From positions 186,001 through 250,000 of the forward strand of contig JAHJYW010000032.1 in assembly GCA_018827375.1 (NCBI GenBank): a stretch of 64,000 nucleotides of DNA, given 5' to 3'. This DNA comes from Alphaproteobacteria bacterium. GTDB lineage: Bacteria; Pseudomonadota; Alphaproteobacteria; Caulobacterales; Hyphomonadaceae. Made by a program: the position numbers and the translations under genes. The notes under the pieces were generated by a model that had not been told where the DNA came from, ran no database searches, and saw only the letters and a program-made list of their open reading frames with translations. This document shows, one piece after another, positions 9,063 through 17,553 of the stretch (its first letter is position 1; each line of letters opens with the position of its first letter).

Positions 9063-10082
9063 ATGACATACCTTATGGTGTTTGGCGGTTTGGTACTCTT
9101 GTTTGTGGGGGGGGAAGCGCTGGTCCGGGGGTCTGTCAGCATTGCGCGGAAACTGAATATTTCCGAGCTTGTCATTGGCTTGACGCTTGTTGGTTTTGGC
9201 ACCTCTGTCCCGGAGCTTGTGACAAGCCTGAGAGCCATTGGTCAGGGCGCCGTCGGCATTGCGGTCGGTAATGTGGTCGGTTCCAATATCGCCAACATCC
9301 TGCTCGTTCTGGGCCTGGCCGCCGTCATCCGCCCGATACTTACAAACCCACGCGCGCTGACCCGCGACGGGGCTGTCATGCTGGCGGTCACCGCGCTGCT
9401 ATGTGCGTTGATCTGGTTCGACCTTTTCACGCTTCTCGCGGGCTTTGGATTGATCGGCCTGTTGCTGGCCTATCTCGCTTATTCGCTCGTGGCCGATCAG
9501 CGACGCGATACGGATGTCGCCGTGATGCATGCCGCTGAGGGAGAAATTGTCGAGGCGCAATACGGCCTTTTTGTCGGGCTCGTGATAGCAGTTATCGGCC
9601 TTGTGGCGGTCATCATTGGCGCCCGTCTTCTGGTCGACGGAGGTGTTTCGATTGCGCGTGATTTCGGCATCAGCGAAGCCATTATCGGCCTCACGATTGT
9701 TGCAGTCGGCACCAGCCTGCCCGAACTCGCCACCACAGCCGTCGCCGCCTATCGGGGCAAGTCAGATGTGGCCATCGGCAATATCATTGGTTCCAACATA
9801 TTCAATGTGCTGGGCATTCTCGGCATTACCGCCCTCGTCCACCCGTTCAGCGTGCGCGGAAATGCTGCGGCCGGCGGGATAGCGGACGGGCCGACGACCA
9901 GTCTCATCTCGCCGCTGGATATCAGCATGCTCGTGCTGTCGACCTTGCTGCTCGTGCTTTTTGCGATCACCGGCAAACGCATCACCCGCTGGGAAGGTGC
10001 AGTCCTGCTGCTTGCCTATGCAGTCTATTTCGGGCTCTTGTTCGGGCTTGTCCCCGTTCCAGGAATACTGACCAATGGCTGA
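9063..10082 (+). CDS. Calcium/sodium antiporter (CaCA family, YrbG-like)
   Basis: A 339-residue, strongly hydrophobic inner-membrane protein with the two inverted repeats of the Ca2+/cation antiporter superfamily. The first alpha repeat holds [12 protein letters not shown] (residues 44-55) and [12 protein letters not shown]; the second holds [11 protein letters not shown] and [14 protein letters not shown]. The acidic residues in the two PEL motifs are the expected ion ligands. A GGCGGAGAA ribosome site precedes the ATG. It overlaps queF by 8 bases, so the two are probably co-transcribed, although no functional link is obvious. Confidence 0.93.
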   Translation: MTYLMVFGGLVLLFVGGEALVRGSVSIARKLNISELVIGLTLVGFGTSVPELVTSLRAIGQGAVGIAVGNVVGSNIANILLVLGLAAVIRPILTNPRALTRDGAVMLAVTALLCALIWFDLFTLLAGFGLIGLLLAYLAYSLVADQRRDTDVAVMHAAEGEIVEAQYGLFVGLVIAVIGLVAVIIGARLLVDGGVSIARDFGISEAIIGLTIVAVGTSLPELATTAVAAYRGKSDVAIGNIIGSNIFNVLGILGITALVHPFSVRGNAAAGGIADGPTTSLISPLDISMLVLSTLLLVLFAITGKRITRWEGAVLLLAYAVYFGLLFGLVPVPGILTNG

Positions 10083-10542
10083 TAATCCGATCTATAGCGG
10101 TCTCGACCAACTGGGCCAGCAAACAGCTGCGCCGCAAAGCCCCGAAGAGGCGCAGCTTGAGCGCGTGCCCAACCCGCATGCGGGCACCCTCTATCTCACA
10201 CGCTTTGTTGCCCCTGAGTTCACGTCGCTTTGCCCGGTAACGGGCCAGCCGGATTTCGCACATCTCGTGATCGACTACGCGCCGGGTGATTGGCTGGTCG
10301 AGTCCAAGAGCCTCAAGCTCTACCTCACCAGTTTCCGCAATCATGGCGCCTTCCACGAGGATTGCACCGTTTCCATCGGCAAACGCATCTTCGATTTCAC
10401 AGAAGCCACGTGGCTGCGCATATCCGGCTACTGGTATCCGCGCGGCGGCATTCCGATCGATGTGTTCTGGCAATCAGGCGAGGTGCCGAAGGGTCTTTAC
10501 GTGCCGGACACGGGCGTCGCGTCCTATCGCGGACGGGGCTGA
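10075..10542 (+). CDS. queF: NADPH-dependent 7-cyano-7-deazaguanine reductase QueF
   Basis: 155 residues, the length of the short unimodular QueF type. It reduces preQ0 to preQ1 in queuosine synthesis. The catalytic Cys53 and Asp60 are in [15 protein letters not shown], the NADPH-binding QueF motif is ESKSLKLYL (77-85), and His94-Glu95 follow in GAFHEDC. The start overlaps the end of the antiporter gene. No preQ1 riboswitch is possible upstream because the gene is embedded in the preceding coding sequence. The stop abuts the convergent nitroreductase gene with no gap. Confidence 0.96.
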   Translation: MADNPIYSGLDQLGQQTAAPQSPEEAQLERVPNPHAGTLYLTRFVAPEFTSLCPVTGQPDFAHLVIDYAPGDWLVESKSLKLYLTSFRNHGAFHEDCTVSIGKRIFDFTEATWLRISGYWYPRGGIPIDVFWQSGEVPKGLYVPDTGVASYRGRG

Positions 10543-11178
10543 TCAGGCTGGCGCTTTCCAGCGTGTCACTTTCGCGCTCATGTCCGCTCGCGGGCGTTCA
10601 AGAGACGTCATCGTGGCCGTGCCGAGATAGATGTATCCGGCAACCCGCTCACCCTCTTTGAGGCCGAGAACGGCGTCGACCTGTTTGTCGAAAGCGAGCC
10701 ATTCGGTCAGCCACACACCGGCCCAGCCAGCGGCATTTGCGGCCAGCAGCAGGTTGTGACAGACCGCGCCGGCCGACAATTCCTGCTCCCATACGGGCGT
10801 CTTGTGCGTGTGATCCGGCGATGAAATGACGGCAACCACCACCGGCGCCCGCAGCGGCAGACCCGCAGCAAAAAGCACATCCTGCGATTCTGCGTCCGGC
10901 GTATTAGCGTCATGGATTTTCGCCAGCGCCTGGCCAAAGGCGACACGTTCGTCGCCTTCAAACACGATGAAGCGCCACGGCGTCAGCTTGCGGTGATCGG
11001 GCACGCGCGCGGCAACCGTCAGCAATTCGTCCAGGTCTTCAGGCGAGGGGCCCGGGACGGTCAGGAATTGCTTCCCGACAGAGCGGCGCAGGGCCAACAG
11101 GGCGCGCGCATCGGCGCTGGGACGGGTCGCGAGCATGGGTGTGCCAACGGGCGGTGCCGGGGGAAATCGATTTGCCAT
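10543..11178 (-). CDS. Nitroreductase family protein (YdjA-like)
   Basis: 211 residues with the FMN-dependent nitroreductase fold: the N-terminal RRSVGKQFL flavin-binding segment (about residues 31-39), PDHRKLTPWRFIVFEG (about 60-75), and the C-terminal GWAGVWLTEW and VAGYIYLGTA segments. The short form without insertions resembles the YdjA/TdsD subgroup. A substrate cannot be deduced. It is transcribed convergently to queF and divergently from the tetR efflux operon. Confidence 0.9.
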   Translation of the reverse strand: MANRFPPAPPVGTPMLATRPSADARALLALRRSVGKQFLTVPGPSPEDLDELLTVAARVPDHRKLTPWRFIVFEGDERVAFGQALAKIHDANTPDAESQDVLFAAGLPLRAPVVVAVISSPDHTHKTPVWEQELSAGAVCHNLLLAANAAGWAGVWLTEWLAFDKQVDAVLGLKEGERVAGYIYLGTATMTSLERPRADMSAKVTRWKAPA

Positions 11179-11267
11179 AGTGGCTACATAGAGGCCGCAG
11201 CGGGGGCGTGAAAGGGGCGCGGTTCCATGTTTCTGCTTGCTCCGCAGCAGGGTGAGCGCTAAATGAG

Positions 11268-11291
11268 GTGAACACTGTTCACTTTATGAAC
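11268..11291. promoter_or_regulatory. Palindromic operator of the tetR-RND efflux operon
   Basis: GTGAACACTGTTCAC (11268-11282) is a perfect 7-bp inverted repeat around one central base. A second, overlapping inverted repeat GTTCA-N5-TGAAC (11277-11291) reuses the right arm, giving three half-sites of the form TGAAC/GTTCA. It lies about 33 bases upstream of the preferred tetR start, where an autoregulatory TetR operator is expected. That this TetR binds here is inferred from position and symmetry. Confidence 0.6.
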
Positions 11292-11324
11292 GTTGCTTTG
11301 TGCCTCCCGATTGATCAGCGCTCC

Positions 11325-12035
11325 ATGCCAACCGAATATTCCCTCGACCCAACGCCAGCGGAGCGCCGCCGCCTGAAGGTGCGCGGTGCCATTATCGAGG
11401 CGGCTGAACGGGTCTTTGCGCTTGAAGGCGAGGCAGGCCTGTCGATCCGCCGGCTGGCCGAGGAAATCGATTACTCGCCCTCTGCGATCTACAAGTATTT
11501 TGGATCGAAGGACGAGCTGATCGACGAATTGAAGGAGGCGTTCTTTGAGCGGCTTCTGACGCGTGTCGGCCGGGTCTCAGGCGTGGATGCACCGTTTGCC
11601 GAGCGCGGGCGAGCCTGCGTTTCCACCTATATCGAGACAGCTATCGAACGGCCCTACCATTATGCGGCGGCCTTTTCCCACATCCAGGCAGAGGAAACCG
11701 CGCCGCCGCGCCCGAAGGACTGGGATGCCTTTACCCAGTCCAACAAGGGCCGCGCCTTTGGCGTCCTCGTCGCAATGGTCCAGGAGGGGCAGGCGCTCGG
11801 TATTTTCGATCCTGACCTCGACCCGTTCATGGCCGCGACCTCAGTCTGGTCTGCATCACACGGTGTGGCGCAACTGCTCACACATATCCCGCAATTTCCT
11901 GCGCTGACGCCGACGGAAACGCCTTTATCCGCGTCCGAATTCATCGCCTTTCACGCCGATCTCGTATTCCGGGGATTGCAACGCCCGGCTGATACGCGGC
12001 AAACTGATTTCAACCCCGGAGGACAAAAGCAATGA
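11325..12035 (+). CDS. TetR/AcrR-family regulator of the adjacent RND efflux operon
   Basis: About 236 residues. The N-terminal TetR HTH is clear: VRGAIIEAAERVFALEG, then LSIRRLAEEIDYSPSAIYKYF, GSKDELIDEL (about residues 18-70). The C-terminal domain resembles the WHG/TetR_C type. The frame opens further upstream, but that GTG lies inside the palindromic operator, so the ATG at 11325 (or 11286) is preferred; neither has a strong ribosome site. Its stop overlaps the adaptor gene start (ATGA), so it is the first gene of an efflux operon and probably represses it. Confidence 0.88.
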   Translation: MPTEYSLDPTPAERRRLKVRGAIIEAAERVFALEGEAGLSIRRLAEEIDYSPSAIYKYFGSKDELIDELKEAFFERLLTRVGRVSGVDAPFAERGRACVSTYIETAIERPYHYAAAFSHIQAEETAPPRPKDWDAFTQSNKGRAFGVLVAMVQEGQALGIFDPDLDPFMAATSVWSASHGVAQLLTHIPQFPALTPTETPLSASEFIAFHADLVFRGLQRPADTRQTDFNPGGQKQ

Positions 12036-13219
12036 CGGCTTCCGATCCATATGAGGGCGACACAGCCCGCGAGAAGCGCCCGACCATCCTGAAGGGGCTC
12101 ATATTCCTAGTCATTCTCGCCTTGGTGGCCGCAGGCCTCATCTTTGCAGCCACCCAGTTGCGTAGTGCGGAAGGGCCGAAGGTTGCGACCCTCGCGCCTG
12201 AACCGCTGGTTGTCTCGGTCCTGCCGGTCCGGCTCGCCGGCGAGTTCAAGATCGATGAATCCTATAGCGGTCTCGCTGAAGCGCGCCGGAAGAGCCAGCT
12301 CGGTTTTTCGACAGGCGGGCGTATCGATGCAATCTCGGCAGATGTCGGTGACCGAGTCAAAGTGGGCGCGACGCTCGCGCGGCTCGATACACGCAGCCTC
12401 GGCGCACAGCTTGCGTCAGCGCAGGCGACGGTCGAAGAGGCCCGCGCGTCGCATAATCTTGCCCTCAACACGGTCGAGCGTCAGAGAACACTGAAAGCGC
12501 AGGGGCATGTCTCGCAACAGCGCGTCGATGAAGCCGAAGCACAGGCCAGTACGTCCATGGCCCGCATCGAGGCGGCCAAGGCGCAGGCCGACACGTTGCG
12601 AGTGCAGATCGACCTCGCGCGCATTACGGCCCCCTTCGATGGCGTTGTGACAGCCCGCATGTCCGATGAAGGCGCCATTGCCGCGCCCGGCACGCCCATC
12701 CTCGAACTGGTCGAGTCAGGCCACCTTGAAGCCAAGATTGGCCTGCCATCGGTCAGCGCAATCCGCCTCACGCCGGGCGAGATCTATTCACTAGTCGCCG
12801 ATACGGGCCCGGTTGATGCGAAGCTGCGGACGGTGACCGGTGTGATCGATGCGGATCGCCGGACCGTGGCGGCTGTGTTCGATATTGAAAATCCGGGCAC
12901 GCTGCCTGCGGGGTCCGTTGTGCGCCTGTCCATGGAGCGCGAGATTGACGAGCCGGGATTTTGGGTGCCGGTGAAAGCAATGTCGACAGCCTCGCGTGGC
13001 CTCTGGACCGTGTTTGTCGCTGCCCCGTCAGACGGCGGCGGCTGGCGCGCCGAGCCACGGCCTGTCGAAATGGTCCATTCCGAAGGCGGTCGCGGTTTCG
13101 TACGCGGGCCCGTGCAGGAGGGCGACCGTGTGATTGTCGATGGCCTGCAACGTATCGCCCCCGGCATGCCGGTCACGCCGCGCGATGCGGCGCTGGCCGA
13201 TGCGCCAAATGGCGGCTGA
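12032..13219 (+). CDS. RND efflux periplasmic adaptor subunit (membrane fusion protein)
   Basis: 395 residues with an N-terminal membrane anchor (about 25-45, LIFLVILALVAAGLIFA) rather than a lipobox. The lipoyl/barrel-sandwich part (GGRIDAISADVGDRVKVGAT), an alpha-hairpin (about 125-190, with repeated Gln/Ala/Glu heptads) and the returning lipoyl half (LARITAPFDGVVTARMSDEG) are in order, followed by a beta-barrel domain. It links the RND pump to an outer-membrane channel. No channel gene lies nearby, so a TolC-type protein encoded elsewhere is presumably used. It overlaps tetR by 4 bases and the permease gene by 11. Confidence 0.93.
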   Translation: MTASDPYEGDTAREKRPTILKGLIFLVILALVAAGLIFAATQLRSAEGPKVATLAPEPLVVSVLPVRLAGEFKIDESYSGLAEARRKSQLGFSTGGRIDAISADVGDRVKVGATLARLDTRSLGAQLASAQATVEEARASHNLALNTVERQRTLKAQGHVSQQRVDEAEAQASTSMARIEAAKAQADTLRVQIDLARITAPFDGVVTARMSDEGAIAAPGTPILELVESGHLEAKIGLPSVSAIRLTPGEIYSLVADTGPVDAKLRTVTGVIDADRRTVAAVFDIENPGTLPAGSVVRLSMEREIDEPGFWVPVKAMSTASRGLWTVFVAAPSDGGGWRAEPRPVEMVHSEGGRGFVRGPVQEGDRVIVDGLQRIAPGMPVTPRDAALADAPNGG

Positions 13220-16200
13220 GGGCGGAACCGGCATGCGCACAGTCTTCTTCAATTTGCCGCGTCTCACGATCCTGATCATGATGGTCATCATGGTCGGGGG
13301 GATTGGCGCGATGTTTTCCCTCGGCCGCCAGGAAGACCCGACTTTGATCGAGCGCTATGGCTTTGCGCTCACGACCTTGCCGGGCGCTGACGCCGAGCGA
13401 ATGGAAGCGCTTGTGACAGAGCCTGTCGAAGCGGCCCTGATGGAATTGCCTGAGGTGGACGAAGTTCATTCCGTGTCCCGTCCCGGGGTCTCGCAAGTCA
13501 GCATCCAGGTGCGTGAGGACCTTTCAAGGTCCGAGGTGGATGATGCCTGGACGCTGATAAGGCAGAAGGTGGATTCCGCCCGTGCAAACTTTCCTGCTGG
13601 CACGAGCACGCCCATTGTCCATCGCCAGTATGTCGGTGCTGCGACGCTGGTTGTGGGCTTTGTCTGGGAAGGCGAGGGCGAACCGCCGCTTGCCGTCATG
13701 CGGCGGATGGCACTCAATCTCGAAGATCGTTTCCAGCGCCTGCCCGGCACGGAGCTGACGGACCTGTTCGGTGTGCCGGCCGAAGAAGTGCGTATCATCG
13801 TTGATCCTGAAAAACTCTCGGCTGCTGGTCTCTCCATGCGCCAGGCCGCAGCCTTGATCGGTTCGGCAGACAGCAAGACACCGGCCGGGACCTTGCGTTC
13901 AGATGGCGGCAATGTCGGCCTCGAAGTGGGCGGCGAATTCGACAATATTTCACGTATCCGCAGCGTTCCGCTGATCCAGCGCCCTGATGGCACTGCCGTG
14001 CGCGTCAGCGATGTGGCGACTGTGCAGAAGGGGTTCGAAGACCCGCCGGTCCGCATGGCTTTCGAGAACAACCAGCGCACCATGCTGGTCGGTGCCTATA
14101 TTTCCGAGAACCAGCGCGTCGATAAATGGGCCAGGACCGCCCATGCGCTGGTTGACGATTTCGCCAAGGATGCCCCGCCCGGATTGCGGATCGAAACCGT
14201 GTTCGACCAGAGCGTATATACGAATGAACGCCTGAACGGGCTCGCCAAAAACCTGCTCATGTCGGCGGGCATCGTGTTCCTTGTCCTGTTCTTTACCATG
14301 GGCTGGCGCTCGGCGCTGGTTGTCGGCGCGGCCATTCCGCTGACGGTTGCGCTTGTGCTGATCCTGTTCAAGGTCTTCGGCAATCCGCTGCACCAGATGT
14401 CCGTCACCGGCCTTGTCATCTCGCTCGGCTTGCTCATCGATAATGCCATCGTGGTCGTCGATGATTTCGACCAGATGCGGGCCCGCGGCACGTCGCGTCT
14501 TGGTGCCATCGACAAGAGTATCAAGCACCTCTTTGCGCCCCTTGCGGCTTCTACGCTGACCACAGCACTCGCCTTTGCGCCGATTGCCATGTTGCCCGGT
14601 GGGGCAGGCGAGTTCATCGGTATGATCGGCCTGTCGGTCATCTATTCCATCACGGCATCCTTCCTGATCTCGGTAACGGTTATCCCTGCCATGGCCGGTT
14701 GGTTTGACCGCACACGCGGGTGGGAAATTGGTGAGCACAAACGCCCGCGCCGTTGGTGGCGTGACGGTGTTTCGGTTGACTTCATCTCTGACGGCTACCG
14801 CGCAACCATTGAGGCCATCCTGCGCTTCCCGCCGCTCGGCATCATTCTCGGTATTACGCCTGCCATTGTTGGCTTCTGGCTCGTCGGCCAGTTGCCGTCA
14901 CAGTTCTTTCCGCAGACTGAGCGCGACCAGTTCCAGGTCAGCATGCAGCTGCCGCCTGAGGCGAGCCTGTCGGATACGATTGCCTCGACAAGGCGGGCCA
15001 CCGAACTGATCGAGGCCATGGAGGGCGTGAAAGCCGTCACATGGGTTCTCGGGGAGCCATCGCCGCGCGTCTATTACAATGTCATCAACAATACAGAGGG
15101 CGTTCAGGGCTTTGCGGCCGGCTGGGTCCAGCTCGATGACAATCGCCGGACACATCAGATCGTCGCCAAGGTTCAGCGCGAGATGCGCGACGCCTTTCCC
15201 GGCGCCCGTGTGCTGGCCCTGCCGTTCGAACAGGGACCGCCCGCCGACGCGCCCATCGAGTTCACCATCCTGGGTGACGATTTCGATACGCTGGGTCGGC
15301 TCGGAGACGAGGCCCGCACCATACTGGCGCAGACGCCGGGCGTGACCTACACGGTGGCGTCACTTGAGCTTGGTGCTCCGACGGTCAGCCTGAAGGCTGA
15401 TGAAGCAGCCACGGCCCTTGCCGGCGAGCGGCTCACGCAGATTGCCTCCGATATGAATGCCGAACTCGAAGGTGTCCGCGCTGGATCAATCATCGAGGGC
15501 ACGGAAGAATTGCCTGTCATGGTTATTGCCCCAAATGACCGCCGGGGCTCGCTGACCGACCTGCGTGCCATGACGATCGGGAACGGCACGCCCCTGTCGG
15601 CACTCGGCACGATGTCGCTTGATCCCAAGACCGCTGTCGTCTCGCGGCGAGATGGCCAGCGGGTGAACCAGATCCTCGCCTTCCTGGATCCCTATACCCT
15701 GCCGGCGCCTGTCTTTGCTGACTTCCAGAAACGCCTTGATGAAAGCGATTTCCGGCTGCCGCAGGGTTATGCGATCAGCATTGGCGGTGAGGCAGAAAAC
15801 TCAGGCGAGGCTTTGGGCAATCTTGCAGGCGTCGGCATCCCGCTTGTGCTTGTCATGGCCGGCGCCATCATGCTCGTGTTCAACTCGTTTCGCATGATGT
15901 TGCTGATCCTGACCACGGGCTTCCTGTCGCTCGGTCTAGCCTTCTTCGGTGTCTGGCTGTTCAACCTGCCCTTCGGATTCAATGCCATTGTTGGTGGCCT
16001 CGGCCTGCTCGGCATTGCCATCAACAGCTCGATCGTCGTCCTCTCCTTGTTGAGGGCCAGCCCTGAAGCGATGGCGGATGACGTGATCGCCCAGCGCGAG
16101 ATCGTCGTGGATGCGACCCGGCACATCGTTGCGACAACGCTCACCACGATGGGGGGCTTTGTGCCGATCCTGCTGACCGGCGATTCCTTCTGGATGCCAC

Positions 16201-16334
16201 TGGCGGCAGGTATATCCGGCGGTGTGGCCGGATCGGCCCTGTTGGCGTTGTATTTCACGCCCGCCGTGTTCCGGATCATGACACTGAAGCCCATTCGCCG
16301 GGCCTTTGGCTGGCGACCTGTGCCCGCCGAGTGA
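13209..16334 (+). CDS. RND efflux transporter permease subunit
   Basis: About 1041 residues from the ATG at 13209; an ATG at 13233 preceded by GAGGGCGGA is equally plausible. It has the RND layout of two halves: TM1 (PRLTILIMMVIMVGGIGAMF), a large periplasmic porter domain, TM2-6 including GLLIDNAIVVVDDF, the central loop, TM7 (LGIILGITPAIVGFWLVG) and a second porter domain with TM8-12. It is an inner-membrane proton-driven exporter working with the adaptor encoded just upstream. The sequence is closer to the broad acriflavin-resistance type than to heavy-metal CzcA pumps; the substrate is unknown. Confidence 0.95.
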   Translation: MAAEGGTGMRTVFFNLPRLTILIMMVIMVGGIGAMFSLGRQEDPTLIERYGFALTTLPGADAERMEALVTEPVEAALMELPEVDEVHSVSRPGVSQVSIQVREDLSRSEVDDAWTLIRQKVDSARANFPAGTSTPIVHRQYVGAATLVVGFVWEGEGEPPLAVMRRMALNLEDRFQRLPGTELTDLFGVPAEEVRIIVDPEKLSAAGLSMRQAAALIGSADSKTPAGTLRSDGGNVGLEVGGEFDNISRIRSVPLIQRPDGTAVRVSDVATVQKGFEDPPVRMAFENNQRTMLVGAYISENQRVDKWARTAHALVDDFAKDAPPGLRIETVFDQSVYTNERLNGLAKNLLMSAGIVFLVLFFTMGWRSALVVGAAIPLTVALVLILFKVFGNPLHQMSVTGLVISLGLLIDNAIVVVDDFDQMRARGTSRLGAIDKSIKHLFAPLAASTLTTALAFAPIAMLPGGAGEFIGMIGLSVIYSITASFLISVTVIPAMAGWFDRTRGWEIGEHKRPRRWWRDGVSVDFISDGYRATIEAILRFPPLGIILGITPAIVGFWLVGQLPSQFFPQTERDQFQVSMQLPPEASLSDTIASTRRATELIEAMEGVKAVTWVLGEPSPRVYYNVINNTEGVQGFAAGWVQLDDNRRTHQIVAKVQREMRDAFPGARVLALPFEQGPPADAPIEFTILGDDFDTLGRLGDEARTILAQTPGVTYTVASLELGAPTVSLKADEAATALAGERLTQIASDMNAELEGVRAGSIIEGTEELPVMVIAPNDRRGSLTDLRAMTIGNGTPLSALGTMSLDPKTAVVSRRDGQRVNQILAFLDPYTLPAPVFADFQKRLDESDFRLPQGYAISIGGEAENSGEALGNLAGVGIPLVLVMAGAIMLVFNSFRMMLLILTTGFLSLGLAFFGVWLFNLPFGFNAIVGGLGLLGIAINSSIVVLSLLRASPEAMADDVIAQREIVVDATRHIVATTLTTMGGFVPILLTGDSFWMPLAAGISGGVAGSALLALYFTPAVFRIMTLKPIRRAFGWRPVPAE

Positions 16335-16417
16335 GCCAAACATGAGCGCAAGAAAACTTGATACCGGCGATCTCTTCGCCCATGTGCTTTGCAAGCCTAA
16401 TTTCAATGGAGGCCGGA

Positions 16418-17230
16418 ATGGTCGACAATCCTGATATCGGTTCGCCCCCACCGGCATGGCGTCGCCTGCGTTTCGAGGCTGCTGCTGCAGCTGCAGAAGA
16501 ACCGACACTCGCCAGCTATATCAATGCGGCCATTCTCTCGCATAACAGCCTCTGCCAGGCCCTTTCCTACCACCTTGCTGAAAAGCTCGGCGGGCCGGTC
16601 ATGGGCACGCTCCAGGTGCGCCATATCCTGTCGACGGCCTATGATTCCGATCCCTCGCTGCTCACGTCTGCTGAAGCCGACATGCAGGCCGTTCTCGAAC
16701 GCGACCCCGCCTGTCGCGGCATGTTGCAGCCATTCCTGTTCTTCAAGGGTTTCATGGCGCTGCAGACCCACCGCGTGGCGCATGTCCTGTGGCGTCAGGG
16801 CCGCGAGTCGCTGGCCTTCCACTTCCAGGGCCTCGCCTCTGAACTCTTCGGCGTGGATATCCATCCCGCGGCCCGTATCGGCAACGGCGTCATGCTGGAT
16901 CATGCGACGGGCATCACGATCGGTGAAACCGCCATCGTGGGCGATGGCTGTTCGCTGCTCCACGGCGTGACGCTTGGCGGCACAGGCAAGGAAGTGGGCG
17001 ACCGTCACCCCAAGATCGGGCGGGGCGTGCTGCTCTCGGTTGGCGCCAAGGTACTTGGCAATATCACGGTTGGCGACGAGGCCAAGGTTGCAGCGGGCAG
17101 CGTCGTCCTGAAGGACGTACCGGCGCATTGCACCGTGGCAGGCGTTCCGGCCAAGGTTGTTGGTGAACCGCTATGCTGCCATCCGGCACAGACCATGGAC
17201 CAGCACATACCGGATGAAATGGCGAAGTAG
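16418..17230 (+). CDS. cysE: Serine O-acetyltransferase CysE
   Basis: 270 residues from the ATG at 16418, which has a strong GGAGG five bases upstream. The N-terminal alpha-helical SAT domain (LASYINAAILSHNSLCQALS) is followed by the left-handed beta-helix with hexapeptide repeats (about 150-240), containing GVDIHPAARIGNGVMLDHATG, GETAIVGDGCSLLHGVTLGG and GDRHPKIG. The catalytic His/Asp pair lies in the HPAARIG...LDHATG region. It makes O-acetylserine from serine and acetyl-CoA for cysteine synthesis. The C-terminal tail, usually the CysK-binding end, is present. Confidence 0.95.
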   Translation: MVDNPDIGSPPPAWRRLRFEAAAAAAEEPTLASYINAAILSHNSLCQALSYHLAEKLGGPVMGTLQVRHILSTAYDSDPSLLTSAEADMQAVLERDPACRGMLQPFLFFKGFMALQTHRVAHVLWRQGRESLAFHFQGLASELFGVDIHPAARIGNGVMLDHATGITIGETAIVGDGCSLLHGVTLGGTGKEVGDRHPKIGRGVLLSVGAKVLGNITVGDEAKVAAGSVVLKDVPAHCTVAGVPAKVVGEPLCCHPAQTMDQHIPDEMAK

Positions 17231-17259
17231 CCTGGCGTAGGTCCTCACACCTGTTTGCA

Positions 17260-17276
17260 GGCGCACCTGTTGCGCC
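17260..17276. other. Short perfect hairpin between cysE and the DUF3126 gene
   Basis: GGCGCA (17260-17265) pairs with TGCGCC (17271-17276) around a 5-base loop. It is followed by an A-rich rather than T-rich stretch on the plus strand, so it is a poor intrinsic terminator for cysE. It may be an mRNA 3'-end or attenuation element. Confidence 0.3.
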
Positions 17277-17326
17277 GCAAAAGAAAAAGACTAGGTTGCG
17301 CCGCTGAATTGCTAAGGAGTTGCGTC

Positions 17327-17539
17327 ATGGAACGTGAAGAAATACTGCGTCTCGAGGCGTATCTGAAAGAGAAACTGAACCCGAGCCTGCGCCTGCTGGC
17401 CCGCGACAAGACGGACGATTCCGTCGAGGTCTATCTCGGCGCCGAGTTCATCGCGTTGGTCTACAAGGATGTCGACGAAGGCGAGACATCCTACCAGTTC
17501 CAGATGACGGTCCTGCAGGAAGACCTTCAGGGCGCCTGA
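17327..17539 (+). CDS. DUF3126 family small protein
   Basis: 70 residues from an ATG preceded by AAGGAG. The sequence (REEILRLEAYLKEKLNPSLR, DDSVEVYLGAEFIALVYKD, YQFQMTVLQEDL) fits DUF3126, a small acidic protein family conserved across alphaproteobacteria with no assigned role. It is soluble, without signal or membrane segment. It stands alone after cysE and is convergent with xseA, ending 14 bases before the xseA stop. Confidence 0.85.
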   Translation: MEREEILRLEAYLKEKLNPSLRLLARDKTDDSVEVYLGAEFIALVYKDVDEGETSYQFQMTVLQEDLQGA

Positions 17540-17553
17540 GGCGAAACCTAATC

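Noticed and set aside
10000..10075. A preQ1 riboswitch upstream of queF
   Set aside because: queF starts inside the antiporter coding sequence, so there is no free leader to hold a riboswitch.
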